Origin: Latilactobacillus sakei
GTDB lineage: Bacteria > Bacillota > Bacilli > Lactobacillales > Lactobacillaceae
Length of the DNA: 64,000 bases
Direction: 5' to 3'
Assembly (NCBI GenBank): GCA_002953655.1
Contig: CP025839.1
Span: 186,001 to 250,000 of the forward strand
Shown: positions 15,011-23,070 of the stretch, piece by piece
Layout of the letters: every line of letters begins with the position of its first letter
Numbering within the stretch: the first letter of the stretch is position 1
Translations under genes and position numbers: made by a program
Notes under the pieces: generated by a model
Told to the model about the DNA's origin: nothing
Seen by the model: only the letters and a program-made list of their open reading frames with translations
Databases searched by the model: none

Positions 15011-16429
15011 ATGGAATCAGCTTGTACAACAATTTTAGTTGGTAAAAAAGCATCACTTGACGGCTCAACAATGATTGCCCGTAATGATGATACTTTTATG
15101 CCTTTAACCCCCCAACGGTTTTATATGAATCCGGCAGTAAAAGGCCGTAAGGGTGAAAAAATTAAATCTTGGTTGAACGGTTTTGAAGCAACTTTACCAG
15201 AAGATGGTTATCGCTGGCCAGCGGTTCCTAATGTGGATTACAAGAACAAAGGTTATTATGACGAAAGCAGTATTAATGAAGTTAACGTTGCGATGAGTTG
15301 TACTGAAAGTACATATGGTAACGAAAAGTCATTGGCCTATGATCCATTGGTTAAAGATGGTTTAGACGAAGATTGTATGCAAGCAATGGTTGCGCCTTAC
15401 ATTAACTCAGCACGTGAAGGGGTTAGCTACCTTGGTAATTTGATCAAACAATATGGTTCACCTGCAGGCAATAGTGTCTTGTTCAGTGATCATGATGAAG
15501 TGTGGTATATGGAAATTGTTACTGGCCATCTCTGGTTAGCACAACGGATTCCAGATGATGGGTACGCTGTAGCCGCAAACCAAGTTGCTATTCAACAAGT
15601 TGATTTTAACGATACTGATAACTTTATGTGGGCGGAAGGTATTCAAGAATATGTTGAAAAACATCACTTGAATCCAGATAAGACGGGTTGGAACTTCCGT
15701 CATATCTTCGGCACAATGAACGAAAAAGATCGCCACTACAACACACCGCGTGTCTGGTATGCACATCACTTATTTGATGCTGAATTTGACATGTCACCGG
15801 AATCAGCTGATTTACCTTTTATTCGCAAAATTGAACACAAGATTAGTGTTGAAGATATCGAAATGTTACTTGGCTCACACTATAACGAAACAGAATTCGA
15901 TCCAATGGGCCACGGCGCTGATGCTGACAAGTATCGCTATCGTCCCATTGGTTTAAACAGAACGCAAAATGCGCATATCTTACAATTGCGCAATGACGTC
16001 CCTAAAGAACAAGCAGCGATCATGTGGATTACTTTAGGCATGCCAACTTACACACCATTCATTCCATTCTTTACGAATGCCAATGACACGGATCCTAGTT
16101 TCAGCGAAACACCAATGAAGTGGGATATTAATAGTGCTTATTGGATGTATCGGACCATCTCAGTCTTGGTTGAAGGCCACTACAGTCAACATATTCAAGG
16201 CAACGTTGATTATCTAACGAGTTGTAAACAAGAATTACGGACAATGGTAGACAATATTGAAGAAGCGGCTAAAAACTATCAAGGCGAAGCCCTTACAAAA
16301 TATTTAACGGAACAAAATTATTTAATTGTTAAAACCATGAAAGATAAAGCAATGGGGATGATTGGGGAACTCGTCATGTCAGGAATTAATTTATCTAAAT
16401 TGACATTTAATATGGATCGCAATCTCTAA
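15011..16429 (+). CDS. pepD: C69-family dipeptidase
   Basis: A 472-aa Ntn-type dipeptidase of the PepD family (peptidase family C69), which hydrolyses dipeptides in the cytoplasm. The N-terminus MESACTTILVGKKASLDGSTMIARNDD is the family hallmark; Cys5 is the expected nucleophile exposed after processing. There is no signal peptide. ATG 15011 is chosen because AAAAGGAG lies 8 nt upstream; the open frame extends further back to 14981 without a ribosome-binding site. It is flanked by terminators, so monocistronic. Lactobacilli carry several paralogues; which one this is cannot be said. Confidence 0.9.
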   Translation: MESACTTILVGKKASLDGSTMIARNDDTFMPLTPQRFYMNPAVKGRKGEKIKSWLNGFEATLPEDGYRWPAVPNVDYKNKGYYDESSINEVNVAMSCTESTYGNEKSLAYDPLVKDGLDEDCMQAMVAPYINSAREGVSYLGNLIKQYGSPAGNSVLFSDHDEVWYMEIVTGHLWLAQRIPDDGYAVAANQVAIQQVDFNDTDNFMWAEGIQEYVEKHHLNPDKTGWNFRHIFGTMNEKDRHYNTPRVWYAHHLFDAEFDMSPESADLPFIRKIEHKISVEDIEMLLGSHYNETEFDPMGHGADADKYRYRPIGLNRTQNAHILQLRNDVPKEQAAIMWITLGMPTYTPFIPFFTNANDTDPSFSETPMKWDINSAYWMYRTISVLVEGHYSQHIQGNVDYLTSCKQELRTMVDNIEEAAKNYQGEALTKYLTEQNYLIVKTMKDKAMGMIGELVMSGINLSKLTFNMDRNL

Positions 16430-16435
16430 TAAGGT

Positions 16436-16480
16436 TAAAAAGGCGGACGACTAATCGTTATTAGTCGTCCGTTCTTTTTG
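16436..16480 (+). terminator. Rho-independent terminator
   Basis: GGACGACTAAT, CGTT loop, ATTAGTCGTCC, followed by TTCTTTTTG. It ends pepD. Confidence 0.88.
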
Positions 16481-16713
16481 TGTCATAATACCAAAATGAT
16501 AGAATATTTAATATGAAAGTTGAAGATGATTATCACTGCAATAATTGGCTCTACAATATAATTGCCGAACATTAACTGACTTTGTACCAAATTAATGAAA
16601 ACAGGTACTTTCTTTTTTGAAAGAATATGCTACTATGGTTGTTAGCAATCAAATTAAAACCATTAATTATTCTTGACCCTCATCACTTGTATTTATAAAA
16701 AGGAGATTCAATT

Positions 16714-17256
16714 ATGTCATCAAAGATTACGGGGAAATATTCTGAAGACTGGGAAGTTATCACCCATCTATCACTCATTTATCGTTGGGTTATCAGCAAT
16801 CTTAGCGATTTTGTTAGTGGGGAAAGTTTGAATTATAAAGTATCATTTGATCAATTCTTGATTATGTATGAAATCGCCACTAACGACGATTTAACGGGTA
16901 GCAAATTAGCTAAAACAATGAGTGTTAGTCGTTCTGCAATCTCACGTCAATGTCGCTTACTTAAAGAAAACGGCTACGTGGTTGAAGAACATTTACAATC
17001 AGATCAACGGGTTAAATTCTTGAGTTTAACTAAACAAGGACAAGATGTTTTAGATCGCTTAGTTAGTCGTTATGTACAAAAGTATCAAGAAATCGAAACA
17101 CAAATGGGTCGGGAAAAAATCGATGGCTTAATTCAATTTATCGACCAATTCTATTTAGACGTTATTGAACCTAGTGATTACCACGATAATAAAATGGGCC
17201 GTTCATTCTTAGAAAAAGTCCAACAAATCCAATCAGACGACCAAATTGCCAAATAA
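16714..17256 (+). CDS. MarR-family transcriptional regulator
   Basis: A 180-aa winged-helix regulator. Core residues ~45-140: SFDQFLIMYEIA, then the recognition helix SVSRSAISRQCRLLKENGYV and the wing HLQSDQRVKFLSLTKQG. DxRx (SDQR) in the wing is typical of MarR proteins. Its C-terminus is ~30 aa longer than usual. It lies between pepD and ackA, each separated by a terminator; its own target is unknown. AAAAAGGAG precedes ATG 16714. The 280-bp upstream region is A/T-rich with a short CTTTC/GAAAG repeat near the likely promoter, but I cannot define an operator. Confidence 0.85.
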   Translation: MSSKITGKYSEDWEVITHLSLIYRWVISNLSDFVSGESLNYKVSFDQFLIMYEIATNDDLTGSKLAKTMSVSRSAISRQCRLLKENGYVVEEHLQSDQRVKFLSLTKQGQDVLDRLVSRYVQKYQEIETQMGREKIDGLIQFIDQFYLDVIEPSDYHDNKMGRSFLEKVQQIQSDDQIAK

Positions 17257-17264
17257 ATAAATCA

Positions 17265-17311
17265 AAAGGGACCCTTCGCCAAATTCATTTTTGGTGGCGG
17301 GTCCTTTTTTA
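17265..17311 (+). terminator. Rho-independent terminator
   Basis: GGACCC...CGCCA paired with TGGCG...GGGTCC, followed by T6. It ends the MarR gene and isolates ackA. Confidence 0.85.
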
Positions 17312-17330
17312 GGTGTTATTAAATCAAGGG

Positions 17331-17359
17331 TTGTAACTTCCTGTGAAATTGCTTACAAT
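17331..17359 (+). promoter_or_regulatory. ackA promoter
   Basis: TTGTAA (17331-17336), 17 bp, TACAAT (17354-17359), about 40 bp before the ackA start. Confidence 0.65.
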
Positions 17360-17400
17360 TGTGGCATGAAGGAATTACTTATAGATTGGGAGACGATAAC

Positions 17401-18585
17401 ATGGAAAAAATTCTAGCAATTAACGCGGGCAGCTCAACACTAAAATGGCAATTATTTGAAATGCCCAGTGAAACAGTTATCGCCAAAGGGATGATCGATC
17501 GCTTAGGTTTATCTGATTCGGTGTTTACCGCTAAATATGGTGACAATCAAAAATTTAAAGAAGTCCAAGATGTGACCACTCACGAAATGGCAGCAACGCT
17601 TTTACTGACACGCTTAAAGGAATTAGGGATTGTCAGTCATTTGGATGAAATTACCGGTGTGGGCCACCGAGTAGTTGGGGGCGGTGAAGCGTTCAGCGAT
17701 TCAATGGTTATCAATCCGGTGGCATTGGACGAGATTAATCGCCTGGCAGAATATGCGCCATTGCATAACCCCACACAAGCTTATTACATCAAGATCTTTA
17801 CGACCTTGCTACCGGGTGTGCCACAAGTAGCGGTTTTTGACACCTCTTTTTACAGTACCTTGGCACCCGAAAACTATTTATACAGTATTCCGCAAGAATA
17901 TTACCAAAAATATGGCGCAAGAAAATATGGCGCTCATGGGACCAGTCATCGTTACGTTGCCCATCGTGCTGCTGAAATTTTAGAAACGCCGTTAGAATCA
18001 CAAAAAATGATCACCCTTCATTTGGGGAGTGGCGCTTCAATTACCGCGGTCCAAGATGGTCATGCCGTTGACACTTCAATGGGCTTCACACCACTGGCTG
18101 GGATTACAATGGGCACACGTTCTGGCGATATTGATGTTTCTTTAGTTGCTTTCTTAGCAAAGAAATTAGAGATCACAATGCCCGAAATGATTGACATTTT
18201 AAATCACAAATCAGGCTTGTTAGGTATTTCAGAACTTTCACCAGATATGCGTGATTTGGAAGAAACCGCCGATACACGGCCACAATCAGCATTGGCGTTA
18301 TCAATCTTTGTCAACCGCGTTGTTAAATATGTCGGCTCATACGTTGCTTTAATGAACGGCATTGATACGCTAGTTTTCACTGCTGGTAGTGGTGAAAACG
18401 GGAGTGAATTACGGGCAGATATTTGTAAACATCTTGCTTGTTTTGGTGTAAAATTGGACGAAGAGAAAAATAATGTCCGCAGCCAAGAACGGATTATTAG
18501 TGCTGATGATTCGAAGGTCAAAGTTTTAATTGTCCCAACGAATGAAGAATTAATGATTGCCAGAGATGTCATGCGGTTAAAATAA
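17401..18585 (+). CDS. ackA: Acetate kinase
   Basis: A 394-aa enzyme making ATP and acetate from acetyl phosphate, the last step of acetate formation in heterofermentative pentose use. Family motifs are intact: INAGSSTLKWQLF (N-terminal phosphate loop), HGTSHRYVA, HLGSGASITAVQDG and TPLAGITMGTRSGDID. ATG 17401 follows GGGAG by 8 nt; the frame is open upstream to 17359 but without start signals. The neighbouring ribose operon is meaningful: ribose via phosphoketolase yields acetyl phosphate, the substrate of this enzyme. It is followed after 14 bp by a small gene without a terminator between. Confidence 0.95.
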   Translation: MEKILAINAGSSTLKWQLFEMPSETVIAKGMIDRLGLSDSVFTAKYGDNQKFKEVQDVTTHEMAATLLLTRLKELGIVSHLDEITGVGHRVVGGGEAFSDSMVINPVALDEINRLAEYAPLHNPTQAYYIKIFTTLLPGVPQVAVFDTSFYSTLAPENYLYSIPQEYYQKYGARKYGAHGTSHRYVAHRAAEILETPLESQKMITLHLGSGASITAVQDGHAVDTSMGFTPLAGITMGTRSGDIDVSLVAFLAKKLEITMPEMIDILNHKSGLLGISELSPDMRDLEETADTRPQSALALSIFVNRVVKYVGSYVALMNGIDTLVFTAGSGENGSELRADICKHLACFGVKLDEEKNNVRSQERIISADDSKVKVLIVPTNEELMIARDVMRLK

Positions 18586-18599
18586 TGGAGTGATTGAAG

Positions 18600-18845
18600 A
18601 TGGCGCAAAAACCATTATCTGAATTTGAAGTTGATATTCCAAGATTAAGTGCGCGACTTGAGGCCCAGCCAACTGTGAAAACTTTTTTTGATGCCTTAAC
18701 CCCCGGGTATCAACGGGAATGGGCGCGCTATGTTTACGGCGCTAAGGCTGAAGAAACACAACAACGACATTATGCTGATATGCTGATGATTTTAGAAGCT
18801 GGTTACAAATCAAAACGCGGGTATTCACAAGCTAAGAAAAAATAA
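18600..18845 (+). CDS. YdeI/OmdA-like small protein downstream of ackA
   Basis: An 81-aa protein resembling the C-terminal YdeI/OmpD-associated (OmdA) domain. It has the pattern FFDALTPGYQREWARYVYGAKAEETQQRHYADML..LEAGYKSK; in that family an aromatic- and Arg-rich helical pair is conserved. The function is poorly defined. ATG 18600 has GGAG 9 nt upstream; TTG 18594 would be too close. It is probably co-transcribed with ackA, with a terminator immediately after. The assignment comes from pattern memory and is moderate. Confidence 0.7.
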   Translation: MAQKPLSEFEVDIPRLSARLEAQPTVKTFFDALTPGYQREWARYVYGAKAEETQQRHYADMLMILEAGYKSKRGYSQAKKK

Positions 18846-18849
18846 ATTT

Positions 18850-18896
18850 AAAAAAGATTAATTGGGTGGAAACGGTGCCTGATTAATCTTTTTTTA
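18850..18896 (+). terminator. Rho-independent terminator
   Basis: AAAAAAGATTAAT/ATTAATCTTTTTT, a 13-bp stem around a 19-nt loop, ending in a T-run. It ends the ackA transcript. Confidence 0.85.
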
Positions 18897-18906
18897 TGTT
18901 TAGGTT

Positions 18907-18920
18907 GTAAACCGTTTTCA
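18907..18920 (-). promoter_or_regulatory. cre-like site upstream of rbs promoter
   Basis: Minus-strand reading TGAAAACGGTTTAC matches 12 of 14 positions of the cre consensus. It lies just upstream of the -35 hexamer (18928), a position compatible with CcpA action. Confidence 0.5.
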
Positions 18921-18927
18921 AAAAAGG

Positions 18928-18956
18928 TTGAATTATCGAAAAAGGTCATTTATAAT
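18928..18956 (+). promoter_or_regulatory. rbsUDK promoter
   Basis: TTGAAT (18928-18933), 17 bp, TATAAT (18951-18956). The operator palindrome begins 14 bp after the -10. Confidence 0.75.
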
Positions 18957-18970
18957 AATCATCAAGATAG

Positions 18971-18990
18971 TTAGTAAAACGTTTTACTAA
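18971..18990. promoter_or_regulatory. RbsR operator (perfect 20-bp palindrome)
   Basis: TTAGTAAAACGTTTTACTAA, a perfect palindrome with a central CG, the usual LacI-family operator form. It lies over the transcription start of rbsUDK. The LacI-family gene rbsR closes the cluster, so it is the expected binder; CcpA is an alternative. Confidence 0.75.
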
Positions 18991-19019
18991 TTGATTAAAT
19001 AGGCTTGGAGGAAATTATA

Positions 19020-19904
19020 ATGAACGCTGTAAATATCTTAATCGGCTTAATGCCGATGATTGGCTGGGGGATTTTCCCAGTGATTGTTGGTAAAATTGGT
19101 GGTAAACCAGCGAGTCAAATCCTGGGGACCACTTTTGGGACATTAATTCTAGCAATTGTCGTTGCCATTTTCCGTGGGACACCAATTCCTGAAACCAAAA
19201 CTTTCATTTTCTGTTTGATTTCAGGTGCATGTTGGGCACTGGCACAAATTATTACTTTCCACGTTTTCGAAACAATGGGTGTTTCTAGAACAATGCCGAT
19301 CACAACTGGCTTTCAATTAGTTGGGGCATCTTTGTGGGGAGTCTTCGTTCTAGGTAACTGGTCAAGTTCACAATCAAAATTAATCGGTTTTACAGCGATT
19401 GCATTAATTATCATCGGCGTTTATCTCACCGCTTGGAGCGAAGATAAATCAAGTGCTAGCAAGAGTGGTGCGGTTAAGGGCATCTTGTTGTTATTAGTCG
19501 GTGAATTAGGCTACTTAGGTTATTCAGCCTTTCCACAAGCAGTTAGCGCTGATGGTTTCCAAGGCTTCTTACCACAAGCTATTGGGATGACAATTGTCGG
19601 CATTATCTTCGGCTTAACCCAAACTAAAAAAGATTATAAACCATTTAAAGAAGCAACTTCATATAAGAACATCTTCAGTGGGTTCTTCTTCGCTTTTGCG
19701 GCATTAACTTACTTGATTTCAGCACAACCATCTGTCAACGGTTTAGCAACTGGGTTCGTTCTATCACAAACCAGTGTTATCTTTGCGACAATTGGTGGGA
19801 TTTACATCTTAAAAGAAAAGAAATCAAAAAAAGAAATGATCGCCGTAATGGTTGGTTTATTATTAGTCTTGGTGGCAGGTTCTGTCACAGCATTTATTAA
19901 ATAA
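19020..19904 (+). CDS. rbsU: Ribose uptake permease
   Basis: A 294-aa, ~10-helix transporter of the glucose/ribose porter (GRP/GlcU-RbsU) family, not an ABC or PTS system. The start [28 protein letters not shown] and the repeated half ([21 protein letters not shown]) show the internal duplication of this family. ATG 19020 has GGAGG 8 nt upstream; the frame is open back to 19005 but that codon overlaps the site. First gene of rbsUDK. The operon order and RbsU-type uptake match what is known for ribose use in L. sakei. Controlled by the palindrome at 18971 and probably by CcpA. Confidence 0.92.
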   Translation: MNAVNILIGLMPMIGWGIFPVIVGKIGGKPASQILGTTFGTLILAIVVAIFRGTPIPETKTFIFCLISGACWALAQIITFHVFETMGVSRTMPITTGFQLVGASLWGVFVLGNWSSSQSKLIGFTAIALIIIGVYLTAWSEDKSSASKSGAVKGILLLLVGELGYLGYSAFPQAVSADGFQGFLPQAIGMTIVGIIFGLTQTKKDYKPFKEATSYKNIFSGFFFAFAALTYLISAQPSVNGLATGFVLSQTSVIFATIGGIYILKEKKSKKEMIAVMVGLLLVLVAGSVTAFIK

Positions 19905-19924
19905 AAATAAGGGAGATTGGTGTC

Positions 19925-20320
19925 ATGAGAAAAACTAAGGTGATTAACACACAAATTTCGAGCGTTATTTCAGATATGGGACATTTCGATACATTAAGTA
20001 TTGGGGATGCTGGTATGCCAGTACCAGCTGGTACGAAGAAGATTGATGTGGCCATTGAAAATGGTGTACCGAGTTTTATCCAAGTTTTAACAAATATCTT
20101 AAGTGAATTAGAAGTGCAAAAAGTTTACTTAGCAAATGAAATTAAAACAGCAAATCCAGAACAATTAGCGGCGATTAAAGCTTTAATTGGGGAGACACCA
20201 ATCGAATTTATTGATCATTCACAAATGAAACAAGACTTAAATAAGGCCAAAGCATTTGTCAGAACAGGTGAAATGACACCTTATTCCAACATTATTTTAG
20301 AAAGTGGCGTTGTCTTTTAA
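19925..20320 (+). CDS. rbsD: D-ribose pyranase
   Basis: A 131-aa enzyme that converts beta-D-ribopyranose to the furanose form used by ribokinase. Family features: the [18 protein letters not shown] segment with catalytic His20, and the C-terminal [19 protein letters not shown] that forms the neighbouring subunit's active site. Complete length. It sits 20 bp after rbsU and 19 bp before rbsK, each with its own ribosome-binding site. Confidence 0.95.
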   Translation: MRKTKVINTQISSVISDMGHFDTLSIGDAGMPVPAGTKKIDVAIENGVPSFIQVLTNILSELEVQKVYLANEIKTANPEQLAAIKALIGETPIEFIDHSQMKQDLNKAKAFVRTGEMTPYSNIILESGVVF

Positions 20321-20339
20321 CAACCAGGAGGGTATTCAA

Positions 20340-21248
20340 ATGAAAAAAGTAATCGTATTAGGTTCAACCAATGTCGACACAATTTTAAACGTTCAACGTT
20401 TTCCACAACCTGGCGAAACGTTAGCAATGGATGGCCGCGCAGTTGCTGGTGGCGGTAAAGGTGCTAACCAAGCAATCGCAGCTGTTCGTTCAGGTGCCCA
20501 AACAGCTTTCATTAGTAAGGTTGGTAAAGAAGGTGCCGCTGATTTCATGATCGACACGTTCAAAAAAGACGGGATGAACGTTGATCACGTGCGCTGTTCA
20601 GAAACAGCTGGGACAGGCCAAGCTTATATCATGGTTGATGCTCAAGGTCAAAACAGCATCTTAATTTACGGTGGTGCTAACCAAGACGTGACTGTTGAAG
20701 ATATTCACGAAGCAGAAGCAGCGATTAAAGAAGCTGACAGAATTGTGGCGCAATTCGAAGTGCCAATTCCTGCCATCATTGAAGCTTTCAAGATTGCCCG
20801 TGCAAACGGCGTTCAAACAATTTTGAACCCAGCACCTGCCATCAAGAATATTCCAGCCGAATTATTAGCAGTGACGGACATGATTGTCCCTAACGAAACT
20901 GAAGCCGAAATTATCACTGGCATTAAAGTGACTGACGAAGCTTCAATGCAAGCCAACGCTGAAGCAATGTTCAAATTAGGTATCAAAGTGGTCATTATCA
21001 CGGTTGGTTCTAAAGGGTCATTCTATGCAACACCAACTGCAACTGGTTTTGTCCCTGCCTTTAAGGTTAACGCAGTGGATACAACAGCTGCTGGTGATAC
21101 TTTCATCGGTGCGTTAAGTACAAAACTTGAATTGGATTACAGCAATATCGAAGCTGCGATGACTTATGCCAATAAGGCGTCATCAATTGCCGTGCAAACT
21201 AAAGGTGCACAAAATTCAATTCCATACGAAAAGGATATTCAGTTATAA
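20340..21248 (+). CDS. rbsK: Ribokinase
   Basis: A 302-aa PfkB-family sugar kinase producing ribose-5-phosphate. The N-terminal motif GGKGANQAIA and the C-terminal anion-hole/catalytic motif DTTAAGDTFIGAL are intact. ATG 20340 is preceded by AGGAGGG. Last gene of rbsUDK. A weak terminator-like hairpin (about 21256-21294) separates it from rbsR, so rbsR may be partly transcribed by read-through. Confidence 0.95.
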   Translation: MKKVIVLGSTNVDTILNVQRFPQPGETLAMDGRAVAGGGKGANQAIAAVRSGAQTAFISKVGKEGAADFMIDTFKKDGMNVDHVRCSETAGTGQAYIMVDAQGQNSILIYGGANQDVTVEDIHEAEAAIKEADRIVAQFEVPIPAIIEAFKIARANGVQTILNPAPAIKNIPAELLAVTDMIVPNETEAEIITGIKVTDEASMQANAEAMFKLGIKVVIITVGSKGSFYATPTATGFVPAFKVNAVDTTAAGDTFIGALSTKLELDYSNIEAAMTYANKASSIAVQTKGAQNSIPYEKDIQL

Positions 21249-21327
21249 TAGATTAAAGGGCGCTCATGGCTTAGTCGGCTGTGGGCGTTTTTAAATGATA
21301 GCGGGTTTTACAATGGGGGAAGTTAAC

Positions 21328-22335
21328 GTGGTACGAAAAGTAACGATTAAAGATGTCGCTGCCTTGGCCCAAACATCGGTGACAACTGTTTCACTAATTT
21401 TAAATAATAAGGGTCAACGCTTTAGTGCAGAGACGATTGCCCGGGTAAGAGCAGCGCGTGAAAAACTCAGCTATGAACCGGATTATTTTGCCCAGAATAT
21501 GGTCAATAAGGAAACCAAAACAATTGCGGTTTTAGTACCGGATATCAATAATCCTTTTTTTAGTCAGTTTATTCAAGGGGTTGAAGAAGTCGCCTATCAG
21601 TACGATTTTATTCCGTTGATTTATAGTGCGGGCCAGAATAATCAGAAGGTTAATTATTATCTGAAAGAGCTGGTCCGACGAAATGTCGATGGGTTTATTT
21701 TGGCGGTTTCACATATTGAAGAAGAAACGCTAGAGGGCCACTTGAAACAACGTAAAATACCGTATATTTTGTTAGATCAATCGGAAAAACAACATCAAAG
21801 TGATGAAATCGCTGTGGCGGATACCGAAGGCGGCCGAATGGCGGCTAATTATCTAATTGGAAAAGGGCATCGTCAAATTGGGATCGTGTTGCCAGAACAG
21901 CGGGCTTGGAATATCGAGCAGCGTTTTATTGGGTACCAAGCAGCCTTGGTTAGTCAGCAAATCACGGTTAATCCGGATTGGCAAATAACGACCCCCTTAT
22001 CTAAAGAGGGGGGCTATCAAGTGGCCCAACAGGTGATTGATAGTGGGGTCTCTGCGGTCTTTGCCGTCAATGATGAGTTGGCGATTGGCTTAGCACGGGG
22101 GTTAGCCGAATTAGGTCATGCGGTACCAGAGTCAATTTCAATTATTGGTTACGATGATATTGATTGGTGTGAATACGTCACACCGCGACTAACCACTATT
22201 AAACAACCGATTTTGGCGTTGGGCCAAGAAGCGACCCGCTTGTTGTTAAATCGGATTGAAAAACCCACGTTAGGGATGCAACAAAAAATGTTACCAGTTG
22301 AATTGGTTGAACGAGATAGTGTTCAAGCGCAATAA
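21328..22335 (+). CDS. rbsR: LacI-family ribose operon repressor
   Basis: A 335-aa regulator: N-terminal HTH and hinge (VTIKDVAALAQTSVTTVSLILNN) followed by a periplasmic-binding-protein-like effector domain (IAVLVPDINNPFFSQF... GYDDIDWCEYVTPRLTTIKQP). GTG 21328 is chosen because GGGGGA lies 7-8 nt upstream; earlier in-frame starts have no such signal. It probably binds the palindrome at 18971-18990 and releases it when ribose or a ribose phosphate is present. That link is inferred from position and operator form. Confidence 0.92.
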   Translation: MVRKVTIKDVAALAQTSVTTVSLILNNKGQRFSAETIARVRAAREKLSYEPDYFAQNMVNKETKTIAVLVPDINNPFFSQFIQGVEEVAYQYDFIPLIYSAGQNNQKVNYYLKELVRRNVDGFILAVSHIEEETLEGHLKQRKIPYILLDQSEKQHQSDEIAVADTEGGRMAANYLIGKGHRQIGIVLPEQRAWNIEQRFIGYQAALVSQQITVNPDWQITTPLSKEGGYQVAQQVIDSGVSAVFAVNDELAIGLARGLAELGHAVPESISIIGYDDIDWCEYVTPRLTTIKQPILALGQEATRLLLNRIEKPTLGMQQKMLPVELVERDSVQAQ

Positions 22336-22358
22336 AAATTAAATTACGGACCAAAAAG

Positions 22359-22415
22359 TACGGGCGACACTAGGCTTGGCAATTTGCCAACCGAATGTGG
22401 GCCGTCTTTTTTTGT
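22359..22415 (+). terminator. Rho-independent terminator after rbsR
   Basis: Imperfect long stem ACGGGC...GGCA/TGCC...GGCCGT followed by T7. It ends rbsR. Confidence 0.75.
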
Positions 22416-22431
22416 GCTTTATAAAAAAAGC

Positions 22432-22459
22432 TTGCAAATATGTCGGAAAGAACTATACT
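22432..22459 (+). promoter_or_regulatory. padR-efflux operon promoter with direct repeats
   Basis: TTGCAA (22432-22437), 16 bp, TATACT (22454-22459). TGTCGGAAAG occurs twice in direct orientation, at 22441-22450 (in the spacer) and 22478-22487 (downstream of the -10). It is a candidate site for autorepression by the PadR-family protein. Confidence 0.6.
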
Positions 22460-22515
22460 TAATAAGTCTTAAAGACCTGTCGGAAAGACCGATTGAAAAG
22501 TGAGGTTATGAGGAT

Positions 22516-23070
22516 ATGTATGAATTGCTGATGTTATCAGCCTTAATGAGTCGGAATATGTCGGGCTATAAGTTGCGGATTATCTTGGAAAATGCCATGC
22601 TGCCCAGACGGAAAATCTCAAATGGGGTTTTGTATCCGTTGTTAGATAAATTGGAAAACAAAGGCTGCATTGGTTTTGATGAAGCTGATCAGGATTCACG
22701 GGGCACAAAGATTGCGCACATCACGGAAGAAGGCCGGCGCTATTTTGCTGAATTAATGGCTAAACCAGTCGCTCATGATGCGAAGTGGGATGACGCTTAT
22801 CGCTTTAAGATGCGCGGAATGCACTATATCGATTCCGAAGAACAAATCAGCATTTTACAAGACTACCGCAATGAGTTAGCTGAAGATTTACATGTCTATC
22901 TGGGTGTCAAAAACCATCTAACAGATTTGCGGGATGAAGAGGGGACCAATACTAATTATTATCAGTGGCAGGTTCGCTCAATGGATTTTGTAATCACCAC
23001 GCTTAAAGCAAAGGTCGACTGGCTCGAAGCCCAAATAAAAGAGATCGAGAAAATGGAGATAGTAAAATGA
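22516..23070 (+). CDS. PadR-family transcriptional regulator
   Basis: A 184-aa regulator: N-terminal PadR winged helix (YELLMLSALMSRNMSGYKLRIILENAM... ISNGVLYPLLDKLENKGCI) and a C-terminal coiled-coil dimerisation region (~100-180). The gene overlaps the downstream efflux pump by 4 bp (ATGA), so it most likely controls that pump. PadR proteins usually repress and respond to phenolics or drugs. Direct repeats in the promoter are candidate operators. Confidence 0.88.
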   Translation: MYELLMLSALMSRNMSGYKLRIILENAMLPRRKISNGVLYPLLDKLENKGCIGFDEADQDSRGTKIAHITEEGRRYFAELMAKPVAHDAKWDDAYRFKMRGMHYIDSEEQISILQDYRNELAEDLHVYLGVKNHLTDLRDEEGTNTNYYQWQVRSMDFVITTLKAKVDWLEAQIKEIEKMEIVK

